A DNA stretch of 64,000 nt from positions 58,937,441-59,001,440 of the forward strand of contig NC_052508.1 in assembly GCF_014356525.2 (NCBI RefSeq), in the 5' to 3' direction. Origin of the DNA: Nilaparvata lugens (lineage: Eukaryota > Arthropoda > Insecta > Hemiptera > Delphacidae). The translations under genes and the position numbers were made by a program. The notes beneath the pieces are model-generated. The model saw only the letters and a program-made list of their open reading frames with translations. It searched no databases and was not told where the DNA came from. Positions within the stretch are counted from its first letter, which is position 1. Each line of letters starts with the position of its first letter. Below, one piece after another: positions 23,223-36,300 of the stretch.

Positions 23223-25468
23223 TTAATCCCATAAAAATGCAAGTTCCGGGACTGAGTAAACATTTCTCGTTGTACTCATTTTTAAAGGCTCATCAATGTG
23301 GCATATTACATTTCTCCATTCATAGTCCAATTTATCAACTTTCTTTTTCTGGCCATTTCCAGAGTCTCCCAGATTTTTGCATTGCTGAAATAGTAGCAGC
23401 TGTTTCACAAACATCAGTTATAACACCCGGAAATAGCTCATCTTCATAAGAAAAAACTACATACTCACCTACTTTCCTCTCTACTGGTTTCTTCAGGGTT
23501 TTCTCATGCATGCTTTCCTCATCACTCTCATCTTTAAAATCACTGTCTGATAGCACCTCATCTATGCCAGAGTTTGAGCTGTCTTCATAATGAAGCACCT
23601 GCTTTGCAGTCCTTTTCTTATGCTGCTGAACTTTACCTTGTTTCACTCTTTCTTTTTCATCTTTTTTCCTTTGTCTCTCGGCAGCACATTCCAGTTTTCT
23701 TTTTTCTAATTCTTCCTTTTTTGCCAACTTCTTTCTAAAATATTCTTGACACAGGTGTCCTGAGACAATGGCAGGCATTTTCTCCTTCATCGATCGTTTC
23801 TGTTTTGGTTCATTCTTGTCTTTCTGGAGAAAAAAATGTCTTTTGAAGGGGCTGGGGATTTCTGAAGATACTTTAGAAGTTCCAGCTTGACAAAGATCAG
23901 TATGATCAATACTATCTTCAGCAGGCTAATCAATACAATCATTGATAGCACCAGGAGTGAGTGTTGCAGATGACAGCTCCCCATCCACAGTGCTTGGATT
24001 GGCCCCCTCATTAGTAGCATCAGGAGTGAGTGTTGCAGATGTCAGGTCCCCATCAACAGTGCTTGGATTGGCCCCCTCATTAGTAGTAGCATCAGGAGTG
24101 AGTGTTGCAGATGACAGGTCCCCATCAACAGTGTTTGGATTGGCCCCCTCATTAGTAGCATCAGGAGTGAGTGTTGCAGATGATAGGTCCCCATCCACAG
24201 TGCTTAGATTGGCCCCCTCATTGGTAGGACCAGATGCATTCAGCAAATTACTTTCCAGTTCTAATTTTGTCTTCTGCCATAGTTCAAAGAGTGAAATATC
24301 TTTTTCCTCCAACTCGTTACTTGTACTACTGTTACAAAATATTTTCAGCTTGCTTTCTGGAATACTTTCATTGAGAAATCGAAGGCCTTCTTTCAAAAAT
24401 TGGCTACGTTTTTTGGCTTTTGTGACTTGATTTTCACCTTCAATGTTTAATGGTAGAGTGATAGCTTCTGGGTTCCATGGAAACAATCCACATTTTCTGA
24501 AACCATTTTCCAGAATAGTCACTTGTAGCACATTGTCTATAACTTGTTTCAAAAGTTTTGGAAAATCTTTCTTCTTCAAGATTGGAGCCTCCAAATTGGA
24601 TAGCCTCCATTCATGTACTTTCCTCTTCCAGTGCTCTTTGAGAGTCCTGAAAACCGAAACATCCATTGGCTGTAAGAGATGCGTTGCATTTGGGTACAGT
24701 GCGATGAGGATTATGCCATTTTTTTCACAAAACTGACTCACTTGCAAACTCAGATGAGATGAGTGCCCATCCACAAAAAGAGCAACTGGCAAAGGAATAT
24801 TTTCTTTCTTCAGCCATGGGTAGAAAATATCAGCGACAAATTCGAAAAATGCCTCACAGGTCATCCAACCAGACTCTGTTTTTCCCAAGCCCCACGCTGG
24901 AGGAAAATTCTCTGCAATTTCCTGCGGGATCCTTTTATATTTGTACAAAACTGTTGGGGGAGGTACAGCACCACTTGCACTACCTGTGATAAGGACAGTG
25001 AGGCATTCTTTCTCATCTGGATTCACTTGCTGATATACAGTCTTATCCCCTTTTTTTGCCAATACTTTACTACCCTTTGGGTTTAGAAAAAATGCTGTCT
25101 CATCTGTATTGAAGATTCTTCTTGGATCTTGTAGAATCTCTTCTTGTTTATTTTCAACCAAAAATGCCTCAACTTCTTAGAACCAATTACAAAGGCTTTC
25201 CTTGGTTACTGCAGCCCTCGTTGTTGTAAGGTTTTGGGACATACGAACAGCTATTCCGGGGTTTCTTCTCATGAATCCTCTCATCCATGATTTTCCTGGG
25301 CAGCTGTCTTTGAACGGGTTCGGCCTCTTCAACTCTTTTAAAAGGCGCTGCACACTGAATACAACCTCCTGCATTGTAACAGGAAATCCTGCATGGGCCA
25401 TGCTGTAAATCCAATTACAGATAGTTGTTTCTTCACCTGGACTTGAAATAGCTGCTGGACCCATTTTC
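23223..25468 (-). pseudogene. Transposase exon 2: CENP-B-type HTH, DDD domain, tail (broken)
   Basis: Acceptor gttcaag, phase 2. From 25464 to 25180 is a CENP-B/Tc5-type DNA-binding domain (PGKSWMRGFMRRNPGIAVRM). A stop (25177-25179) interrupts a conserved N-W-F-x-E-V-E-A-F stretch. The DDE_1 catalytic domain follows with acidic residues in FNTDETAFF (about 25104), LFVDGHSSH (about 24771) and HLLQPMDVSVF (about 24663). Next is a region with four tandem units, a second stop (23926-23928), a basic coiled coil, and a VGEYVVFSYEDELFPGVI fold. A 1-base frameshift near 23340 then moves the last WP-E-K-E...IDEP...YSVPEL part into another frame ending at 23223. The protein cannot be made intact. Confidence 0.88.
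23951..24232 (-). repeat. In-frame minisatellite within the transposase
   Basis: Four head-to-tail units of 69, 72 and 69 bp spacing (landmark ggagtgagtg at 23954, 24023, 24095, 24164) encode repeats like TNEGANPSTVDGDLSSATL. The 72-bp unit has one extra codon. All keep frame. The plus strand also stays open here (23942-24430), but only as a shadow. Confidence 0.9.
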
Positions 25469-26059
25469 CTTGAACAAATAGAATAGAATAATTTTTCAAT
25501 CCTACAAGAATATCCTTTTTTTGCATATGTTTGACAAACATTGACACTATGTGATGTAAACTCTCAAGCTAGACAAAGAAAATGTAACTTAAGGTATGTG
25601 AGATTTAAAAAAGAATATATATAGATATATAAAGAATATATAGAGGTTCAATTGAATTTCTAAACTATCAAGTTAATTAAATTATTCTAATTATTATTAA
25701 TGAGAGAATTCAAAAATATGATGAGTTATATGAATAATTTTTTTGAAGATGATAGTTGTGGAATAATATGGAAATGATAGATGACACAAATCAAGGGTCA
25801 AGGATTGGAGGTGGCTTCTGGATGTGGAGGTTAGAGGTACTGTGTATGTCAACAGCTGTGTCCAAAATGAGGTATAAATGCTTAGGGATAAAAAATCTCT
25901 CAAATAACTTACTTTTAGATTATATGATTAGAAAGCAATGAAAATAATATGAATTTCATGAACTGAGTTTTGTTAGGTTCTTGTAGTTTGAGTTTTGTAG
26001 TTTATTATTAAAATTCATATTATTTTCAATCCTTTGAAAACATCATAGAGCTGCGTTAC

Positions 26060-26226
26060 CTGTCAATTGGGTGTTTTCCTTCAACCTTGTACTTCAAAGT
26101 GACCCTTGGAACATTAAATTTTTTAGCTGCAGTTTTATAAGGTGTATTATGCAATCTTACATCTTCCACAGCTGCTTCCATTGCCTCTTGTGTATATTTT
26201 CTAAAATTACCTTTTGTTGGAGGCAT
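26060..26226 (-). CDS. Transposase exon 1: psq-type helix-turn-helix
   Basis: Starts at an ATG preceded by cattttcag. It encodes MPPTKGNFRKYTQEAMEAAV, then a helix-turn-helix with KTAAKKFNVPRVTLKYKV and GKHPID, the classic pipsqueak/pogo N-terminus. The donor is GACAG|GTAACG, phase 2, and joins the acceptor at 25470-25469 to make D-R-K-M-G. This exon itself is intact. Confidence 0.82.
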
Positions 26227-26249
26227 CTGAAAATGAAAAAGGGAGTAAT

Positions 26250-26472
26250 TTAGAAGTTGACACATTGAAACTCCAATAGTTGACACCCCCTGTCAACTAT
26301 TGGATATGATACTTTGAAAATGTTTTAAAGGTTATAATGCACAAATTAAAAATGTAAGCAGTTAAATAACACTCAAATAGAGCAGAATTATCAAATTATA
26401 TTACTCCCCAGTAGTTGACACTCCGTGTCAACTACTCAATACAGTACAATTCCAAGTTTCAGTAGTTGACAT
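26250..26472. repeat. Right subterminal motif cluster
   Basis: Motif copies occur at about 26250 (degenerate), 26273-26286, 26291-26303 (inverted), 26407-26421, 26425-26436 (inverted) and 26460-26472. Two are arranged as close head-to-head pairs (26273/26291 and 26407/26425). The cluster overlaps the 5' flank of the transposase, so binding here could also control its transcription. Confidence 0.85.
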
Positions 26473-26829
26473 GATGCCAAACAGCCATTTTTTTTCAATT
26501 TTTAGGTTATTTTAAAAACTGTATGTATACTTCAGAGTCTAAGGCAACGTATTAAACATCTACTTAATAAAAATTATAATTTGTGTTTAAATTTGCAATC
26601 CTTACCTTTTAGCCTGTTCTTAGCCAACTCCACAACGAAATCCCAACTATTAATTGAAAAGCATGCACTGTTGTCATGAGATGATTGCACTTCGACTTCT
26701 GTTAAAGATGGCGGTACAGTAGTTCACATACACACCACTAGAGAGCTACACTACACAGACAGAACAATATTATTCATCTGGCACCTTTATTTCTCTTGTT
26801 ATTCATTAAAAGTGTCAACTACTAGTGCA

Positions 26830-26854
26830 GTGTCAACTACTGGTGGTTTTACCT
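26830..26854 (-). repeat. Right terminal inverted repeat of the pogo-type element
   Basis: 25 bp, perfect inverse of 22708-22732, followed by the TA duplication. A second motif copy lies immediately inside at 26812-26825. Confidence 0.93.
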
Positions 26855-26856
26855 TA

Positions 26857-27358
26857 AACACTTCACAATAATATTTCAGTCTATTCGCGACATAGATGTC
26901 GGTAGAAATGTCGGTAACATACAATGCTGTCAACTATTACGACATAGAATTAAATATTCAACACTCGATTATCCATCAAAGCAAAAGGTGTATATAAACA
27001 CTCTCTAAATCGGTAGTTTTTTTTTATCAATCTCAAGTAACAATATATTAGGAAGTATAATTATAATCAAAATATATATTTTATTCAATTTGATTATACA
27101 ATTATTTATTATTCATATTAACATGTCAGCTGTTCACCAGCTGTAAGGTTAACAGCTGAGCGAGTGAGAAAGTGGATCTGTCTGTGTTGTTTTGAAATTG
27201 AAACTTAAAAGGAAGTTGAGTTCTTGTTTAATATTTAATAATATGTAGTAGTGTTCAGAATTTTTTATTGAGTAAATGATTATAATGTTAATATAGTCAA
27301 GTATTAAATACCCATTTATTATAACATCTTATTAGTTTATTTCATTATCAGTCTATTA
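26857..27358. promoter_or_regulatory. Probable parkin 5' flank and leader
   Basis: About 500 bp between the transposon and the parkin ATG. It has an AT-rich middle and a cluster of cagctg E-box cores at 27127-27160 (cagctgttcaccagctg). No TATA element in a convincing place. The transcription start cannot be placed. Confidence 0.4.
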
Positions 27359-27616
27359 ATGGCATCCTTTTTAAATATCATATTTGATATTTTGAATAGT
27401 ATGCTACAATTTTTCAGGTTAGGTAAGAAATCTATCAGTAATTCTCTAAATATTTATATTAAATCAAATACCGGGAACACGCTGTCAATAGAGCTTGATC
27501 CAAAGTGGGATATAAAAAATGTGAAAGAGGTCATTGCTCCTAAACTTGGTTTACCTCCAAATGAAGTAAAAATCATTTTTGCGGGGAAGGAGTTGGATGA
27601 TTCAATAACTATAGAG
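27359..27616 (+). CDS. Parkin exon 1: N-terminal extension and start of Ubl
   Basis: 258 nt, ends phase 0 at donor GTAAGT. Hydrophobic extension [19 protein letters not shown], as in insect parkins, then a ubiquitin-like fold to [13 protein letters not shown]. Confidence 0.95.
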
Positions 27617-30294
27617 GTAAGTTATATTTACTGATTTAATCTAGTTTAAATTCTATCCTTATATTTATTTTAATACGGAGAGGTAGAATTGGGGAATGAG
27701 AAAAATTACCACTGCTTTGAGAGCCTACGTCTCTCTTCGTACATACTCTTAGAAGGATTCAAGAGTATGGGGTACAGGTACAGGGCATCACGGTAGGTAT
27801 TTTAGCCGAGTTTGGGTAGAGTAGAAAAAGTTGCTCACAGCTCAGATCTCGAATAGCCTTACAGTAGCCGTGTGGGCTACTTGACACTTCGATGCATTAA
27901 AGGTTCTCCAAAAATGTCTTCACCGCTACCCATCAATTAAGAGCCATGACAATTAATGCTTTCAAAAATAGATTAAAAAAGCTTCTAACGGAAAATCCTC
28001 TTTATTCACTTGCTGAGTATTTTAATGTGGATGAAGGGATATTAACAATAATTTTTGAATATATGATTGATTATATTATTTTGCTATTAACATTATACTT
28101 TAATGTTTACCAAAGTGATATTTGTATTATAGTGCCTAGAATTTAAAGAATTAACATGATAATTTGCTTAGATCTCAATTTAATTTATGGTTGACGTTTC
28201 CAATTGTATACTGTGTATACTTAAAAGAATAAAGTTTATTCCATTCTAGCTTCTCAGATTGATGCGATTGAAGTTCAAATCCAGATCTAGCTTGAGAGAA
28301 GGTCGTAGACTTACTAAATTCTCGGCTGACTGATCTGCATTATAGGATATCAGCAACTCACTCTATTACGAGTTCACAATCCAGAACACATTCTCCAGTC
28401 ATGGGAGGAATTCAACACAAAACTTACTTTCTACTACCGTACTCTCTGTTCACCAGCTCCCCATCTCCGAAAAATGGGTAAAATGACTGGGGATGCCGAT
28501 CACTATCCACTCCTTCCATTTAGATTGAAGTTCAAGATGAATATGCGTTTGGCTTTCTTTTCTCATGTCGCTTTGTGACAATATCCATAAGTTGATTGTA
28601 CAATTTATGTAAATTCAATGTTTATTAAACATTTTTACCTAGTCAAATGGCTGTTGATAGAAGTAAGTCTGTAAGGTATCCTACTTACAAATCAGTAAAA
28701 ATTATAATACTAGTCAATCACATTGAACATTGAAAAGTACTTTAAAAGAATAATTATAATCTCAATCTATATCTTCAATAGAATCTTCCATTCTGGTAAT
28801 AAACTCAAACCCAAATCTTAGGCAATACAAACAGAACTACAGGTCAAGAAATAGAAAAGGCATAAAAGCAAAGATTTTAGGAATTAGTTCTATTCTCTCT
28901 GTATAAACCTCCTTCAACACAGATTAAAAAATAACAGTAACTCTCCAGCATATACCTCCACAACCTGTTCCCAGGTATTTGAAATTTACTGTGAACATTA
29001 ATGCATTTGCGAGAATATTGAAACAGTATTTGATAGACAGACAATATTACAGTGCTACCGTATAATTCGAGGAGTATCTTTTACATGTTCAGATTTAGAA
29101 TCAGAGAACTCATTCAGAATTATTCGTTCACACATATCAGGCAGAGGTGACTACAATAATTTGACGAAATCAACTTGAAGGGAATAGGACGATTCCCCGG
29201 TCATCTGCCTGCTGAGGTAATCAACGAAGTAAAAACTGAGTAACAAATAAGTATCCATTCCATTACTGGTCCTCTGTCCCAAGCCTAGACTGCCTTGACA
29301 TTTCTAAGCTACTTCCATATTGTATACATAGGAAATAAAGTCCATTAGATGTTGTGTGTGTTCAGTCTCTATCTTTCACTCAGATAATGTTGAATGTTTC
29401 AATTTTTCAGGAATGTGATCTTGGCGAACAAAGCATTCTGCATGCGGTTCAATCCAGAAGTAACTCGAAGCGATCTCGGCCCCTTAGTGAATCTGTAGCC
29501 AACCTTCAACTAAGCAATATTAGTGAAAACGATGATTCCAATTCCACAATTGAGGAACAACTCGAATCGAGTGAGGAGAAGAACAGTAAAAACACTCATT
29601 TCTATGTCTACTGCAGCCAACCATGTAAGAGTGTTAGGTATGTGTAAAACTGTCTCCCTTTACATTTTTTCAGAATTTCATATGCAAATCATCCATTATG
29701 TTTCCAGCTTGTGCTGGATTCAAATCATAAATCCTCCATTTTTACAATGTGAAAAATTTAATTTGAAATCATGTAGAGAAATGAAAATAAATAGTTATTA
29801 ATGGTTGATTGTTACATCTCGTAAGAGACAGTTTACATGGAATAGAATTATTGTTTTCATAAAACATATTTAAGCGAGCATATCAAATCATTTTTTTCTC
29901 TCCAATCATTTATGGATTATCAATGCATATATGTTACCGTGTTAGGTATTTATTATTCATTGTCTATATATTCTACAATATAATAATATTCTAACAAGTC
30001 CACAGAAATTATTGTCTCTTATTAACTTATTAGGCTATAACTATTTTACAGCTACAACAGCCACTACCAAACCTAATCTGATCTGTTCTATTCTGATGAA
30101 GTCTGTAGTAAGACTTACAAGAATATTTAGACATAAACTTTCAACACAAATTTACTCAGTTTTCAAGTAATCTAGTTGAAAAATTGAAACTGAACGATTT
30201 CAATAGCATTAACATATAAAATAGTATTTTGTAAACCATTCGTGGATGTATTCTTTTCTCTTTAGTGTATTTTAGCTTAGCCTGCAGCAGCGTT

Positions 30295-30340
<46 letters not shown>

Positions 30341-33300
30341 ATATATATATAATTTATATATTATATAAATATAATACATATTGTGTAGCCTATAGATAAA
30401 GGTGTATTGACTTCGTTTTGTTATGCGATATATCCTGATTATTATTAGTCTAGTTTGAACCTTTTTAATTCATGATTGATTGATTGGATTTATTCAATCG
30501 TTGTTAAATTAATTGTTGTTGTTGAACGAATACTAAATATTTTGTGCATTATTGTTTGAGATTTAATTGATCGATGTTTTAAATTGCTGTTTGTTGATAG
30601 AATTTTGAATATTTTATACATTATTGTTTGGAATTTAATTGAAATTCTGTTCAATATTTGTACAGCGTGGGTAAGCTGAGAGTGAGATGTGCCAGCTGTC
30701 ACAGTGGTGCATTGACAGTGGACAGTGACCCATCTTGCTGGGACGATGTTTTGAAAGACAATCGGATCTCTGCTCATTGTGAGGAGAACAGATGTCAAGT
30801 GAGTTTTTTTTTTAAATATCCTTGTATTTTTTTTTGTATCTATGAGCATAGTTGATGAAGTATGTGCATATCAGTCAAGATCAATTAATGAACCGAAACT
30901 GGAGGCAATTGATGGCGTTAGACTTGATAAAAGTAATCTTATTATTCGATATTTATTTATTTACAAAGACAACTTTCTACAAGTATTTTAAGTCTAGATG
31001 ATGATGAGGGGATGAATGATAATACAAACGTTTTATAATAACGTATCTCAATAGGATTAGTTGAATTGTTTAGTCATTATAGGAATAACTAGTACCCTTT
31101 TTAAACGTTTTTACAAGAACACAACTAGTTACAGCACTCATGCCATTTTCAAGTGTCAAAATTAATTATTGTTTTTCAGTAAATTGGAACTGAAGTTTCA
31201 GTGTTTATGTGAAAAAACGCATTAGTTTGGTTCCGAACCACCTAGAAGCGATTTTCAAACTCAAACCTTTTATGTAAAAAAAGAAGATAACTAATGCGTA
31301 AAATAGTTGTGTTTATGTAAAAAAAAACTTTGAAAAGGGTATTACAGTGAGGTCCACGTTATAGTGGCAGTGGAGAAAGATAGGAGAACAACGTTGCCGA
31401 TCTTCTATATTGTCAATGCCTTCCATAGACGGTAGCTGATATAGGATTATTAATGTAATATTAACTGTTCATTCTCGTTTAAAATAATCAATTATATTTT
31501 ATTGAGCAAGAAATTATATTTACCAATAATTTCATAATGAATTCTCATAATTAAGATGAAATATTTTGTTAGTTAATAATTCTACATTGTTAAAAGACTA
31601 TCTAGCAACAGATCAAAGCGAGAAAGAGATAGCGCTGTCCGCTTTGTTGAATGATAGACAAGGATAGCAATACCATTGCTAACCAAACACTGCCATTATA
31701 ACATGGACCTCACTATAGTTATTTCTATAATATAATAATCAGCTTTCAGAACAAACGTTTTCATTTATGTTGATTTCATGAATAATTAAATACATGACTG
31801 ACCGACAATGCAGATTATGTGTGAGAATCTACTATCTATTCTTATTGACAACTGACGTACAGTACCGACAATTCGATTATCAACTACATCGAATATTCTA
31901 CTTTCTACAGATGTAGTATCCCAAACTCTCCCTTGTTAAAATTATCTGACAATATTTTACCATTACTGAATAAACAAAAAGTAATGTTTCGACAAAATCA
32001 CATGGCTGCATTCATGTGCAATATGCACGGCTGTATTCCATGGCTATTCATCATGGAAAAATACCACAACATCACTCACAATACAACTAGCATGCTACCA
32101 TTACTGTCTAATGGTAACCCAAGTAACCTTTAATGTCAAATCTTTGTATCATTAATTTCACGATTATAATCTTCAGACTAATATGTTTACAATTTAATGC
32201 GGTTTTCAAGTTCGCGTTTTTTTTCTACTTTTCAGACCGGACCAGTTTCTTGGGCCCAGTTTTATTTCAAGTGTGCAGAGCACACCTCACAGGGCGAAAA
32301 AGATGAAGCGGTTCCTCTATATTTAATCAGGCCTAATATCAGCCAGGTTCCTTGTCTAGCCTGCACAGACATCAGGTATGCTCTGCATTCACGTTGTATG
32401 TTTGCGTAAACGTTTTCCACTTCTCTATCATTAAGTACAGGGCGTGAAACACCAAATTAAAAATACTAGAGTACTTATTCAGGAATAATACTTATACTTA
32501 TACTAATACTTATACTTATACTTAAGAAATACTTAGCCTCCTGAGCCCTGCCCTCAGATTTTATAAAACTTATTAAATTCCTAAGGTCCCATTTTCATCA
32601 CATTTCATTGTCCCTAAACTAGTCCTATCCAACAAAATAAAATTATCTCTGTTAGTCCTGATGTGCTATTACAGTACATCAACTTAAAAAATAGTCTGAG
32701 GGAAATTCTGATTTAAGTGACAGTGTTGGCACTACTTGATAGAGCATACTAGACAGCTGCGAACAGCAACAAGCCCGTTCAGTTATAACCTCTTTGTTCA
32801 GACTTTTGAGCTAAATCCAACATGGCAACAAAGAAACCGTTGGAAGACCATCGGATGATGACAAGTAAGTACCTATTTTTTGTGTTAAAACTACATTAAA
32901 TATCCCAATCTACTATCTTAATATTATCATTCATATGAATTATGAAAGCTGATGTATTTTGAACCTATATTTTATGAATTTCTTGGAGGTTAATTATTGA
33001 TGTCCAAAAAACAGCACACTCGGTCTCAGCAATTAAAATTATGATTTCTGCTTGTGCCTTAAATAGGACATTAGGTCTATATCACTTATACTTATTCATG
33101 AAGAAATTGTTTCAGGATCGTAACACGACTAAGCACTAATTGTAGTGTATGGTTTTTGTCGTCCTGTGATCACATTGTCAGCACCAATTGCGTAGAGCGA
33201 ATCACTTTTGGCTCAAATGAATGATGCATTCGAATGAGCAATTCAAGAGCGAGTTATGTTTCTATAATCCAGTTGCTAAACGAAACCCATCTGTAGAATA

Positions 33301-36300
33301 TAGTGGCTGACCCAACTGTGAAATTTAGTGGCAGATAAATTTCAAATATTGTATAACAGATACCTCTTCATTCATCACATAAACATAAATAAACTATAAG
33401 GGTCATCAATTATTCCATTATGATTTATGAATTAGAATACTAATTCCATACAAATCCTCTTATCATATTTATGTGAGAAATATCTTATACTATGTTCACT
33501 TAGCTCATCATTAAGCTATAGTGAGGTCCACGTTATAATGGCAGTGAAGAAAGATAGGAGAAAAACGTTGCCAAGTTTCTCCATTTTGCCACTGAGTGTA
33601 CACAGCTGTTACTCAATTCATCCCATAAAATTTGATCTATATGATAATAATTATCATTTCCTTGATTACATAATCAATTTAATGTCAAATTAATCAAGGA
33701 ATTTTTTTCCATAATTTGATTCGAAAATTTGCTTTCATAACTAAGATCAGATTTTTATTTTTATACAAACCTGAAATGGCGGCTGATTTAAAAAGCTGTG
33801 ATACAACAATCTGAATTTCAAAACAACAGAAATTAAGTTATTTGGTGGGTATTCTATTACAATTTCTTTTAAAAATGATAGAAAAATGGAAATCTCATTC
33901 GAGATAAGTAATTTCAATGGAAATAATTCTGAAATAACCTTTCAATATTATTTATACCGGTACGAGTAGGTCTAACCTATACGTGTAGGCTAACTGAAGC
34001 ATGGATGAAGTCTAGGATGGTTAGTTATCAACTTTTAAAATGTCATTTCAGGTATTTCAATTTGTGTTTCTCATACGGTAGTGTCTAAAAATTATTTAAT
34101 TGTTCCTAAAATACATTTTAAATCAATTATACGACTTGTGTACTCAAGTATTTCGATAGAATGAAGAATAAATGGCGATTGATAATGAATTGTTTACTTT
34201 TGTACAGTCACTGTCAAAAGTGAAAATAAAATATTCTGGCAAACTGACAACATTGCAAAGCTAGAGAGAGATAGCGCTATCTGTTTTGTTGTATGATAGG
34301 AAAGGACAGCAACAATATAGTCAATCATACACTGCCATTATAACATGTACCTCACTATAGTGAGGAATATCGCTGTTGTGATGTGTATGGCTAAACACAG
34401 TAACTCAGTATTGATCAGACTATTGTACAGATTAGTTGTAATTCAAGACTTACAAAATTATTCTATAAAATATCATAGTTCGATTTAAATAATTTGACCG
34501 TTAATCATTTAAACAAAACCTAGAAACCTTGAATTTTACAGAATGTTGTATTGGAATTGAAAATGTCCGTGAGTAGTCTTAGATTATGATATGTAGTTTA
34601 TTGTTAGCACCAACTGTGTGGAGCAAACCACCTGTCTGATGAGTTGGAGTTGGAGAGTCCTTGAATGTAAATCAGACCTCTCTCGGGAAAAATATTGATG
34701 AGCTACCAATTGCAGCGCTGTCATCAGTGACTGTGAATCATAAAATTCACCATCTACATTTGAGGCTATAAACCACGATTACTTGTTGACCGAATGCAGT
34801 GAGGTCTATGTTTTAACTCTGATTTTCTTTCGTCGGTATGATGTATGTAACGCATTTACGGCCAAAAGCGTTGATAGATTTCTATGAGATTTGGCAGGAA
34901 TATTCTTTTTTTAACTGCGCATCGATGTATACACAAGGTTTTTTGAAATTTTGCATTCTAAGGATAATATAAAAGAAAAAGGAATTTCCTCCATGCTCTG
35001 ATATCACTATAATTATATTATAATATCATCTGCTCTGATTAATCAGACTATAGAATCATTCATAATCAATCAGCTGACAAGTGGATTATTCATTGCATGC
35101 ATTACACAGATGTCCGGAGAAGCCGGTGAACAGGTGACACCAGATACTCGTGGATGAGAAAATTGCGTGAGGTCTACTGTTCACAGAACTACTAGTGAAT
35201 GTGGATTGTATATGTAAATGATCGCATCTATCATTTTTTTTACATTCTGGGTGTTTACATGAACTGCTAGTTTATTTCCGTTCAAACTGAGATGGCCCAA
35301 GTAGTTAAAAACCCTCATAACACTTTTTCTTTCATACTTATAAGTTTTTAAAGTATATAATTTTTAAAAAGTATTTATACTTTTTTTAAAGTACCATATA
35401 TTGAATTGTTACTTTTAAATGTCATGCTGGTACAATAAGGTTTGGTCAATTCATCAATACAATATACACCTTTTTTCGACAACTTTGGCTCAACTCACAC
35501 TCACGCGACTCAGGTCGAGAAGTTAGAGACTCGACTCTAGGTGAGAGCATGTGTTTTAAAATGGTGACATCGCGGAGACTAGAATCGACTGGTCTGAGTG
35601 TCACCATTTGGAAACACATGCTCTCGACTAGAGTCGAGTCTCTTCTCGACCTGAGTCGCGTGAGTGTGAGTTGAGCCTTAGAGCTTATTGTGTCTTCAAA
35701 TTGTAACTGTTTTTTTTTTAATAAGTAAATGAATTTATTCCCCCATTCTATTTCTTACAGAGATGTTGGTCCTCATTCATGGTCATATCTCTTGACAGTT
35801 CTCTTCAGATCATTTATTTTGTGTTTCATGTAAAATTCCTTGTTTATTTTCGGCAATGAGTGATCCAGTGCTGGTGTTCTCGTGCGAAGAACGTCACGTG
35901 ACCTGCCTGGACTGTTTTCGTCAGTACTGCGTGACTAGACTGCGTGAGCGACAGTTCGTCTCTGATGACAGACTCGGCTACACTCTGCCTTGTCCTGCTG
36001 GCTGTGAGGACTCCTTGATCGAAGAATGCCACCATTTTCGACTGCTCACTAGTGAACAGGTAATGTGTAATGCTGAAATCATTTTTTGATTCATATTGGA
36101 TATCTTTCTACTGCTGCTATCTCTGATATGATATACTTTAATGATAATTTATTGTCAAATCTCAAGGAGGTCACACACCTAGCTACCTGTAGCTTTTACT
36201 TTTACTATTCAAGACTAAACGTCCTCACACACCTAGCTAGGAATAAGCCGTCCTATCTCCCAATGTTTAATCTACGCTACGCAATCTGACCCGTTCACTA

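Larger units (their letters stand above)
22708..26854 (-). mobile_element. Full-length pogo/Tigger-type DNA transposon (4147 bp)
   Basis: The termini are a perfect 25-bp inverted repeat starting aggtaaaaccaccagtagtt (22708-22732 and 26830-26854), flanked by TA at 22706-22707 and 26855-26856, the target duplication of the Tc1/mariner superfamily. The transposase on the minus strand has a psq-type helix-turn-helix, a CENP-B-type DNA-binding domain, a DDD catalytic domain and a tail, now broken. Both ends carry extra copies of the cagtagttgacac motif. It sits about 500 bp upstream of the parkin start codon. Confidence 0.93.

Noticed and set aside
23951..24232. CRISPR-like array
   Set aside because: Contiguous 69/72-bp tandem units with no spacers, inside a coding frame of a eukaryotic transposon.
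23942..24430. 162-codon Ser/Val/Ala-rich plus-strand frame with repeats
   Set aside because: Antisense of the transposase minisatellite; no start context or domain.
26920..26940. Further copy of the pogo-element motif (gctgtcaactattacgac) outside the right end
   Set aside because: Only a partial match and beyond the TA duplication; probably chance.
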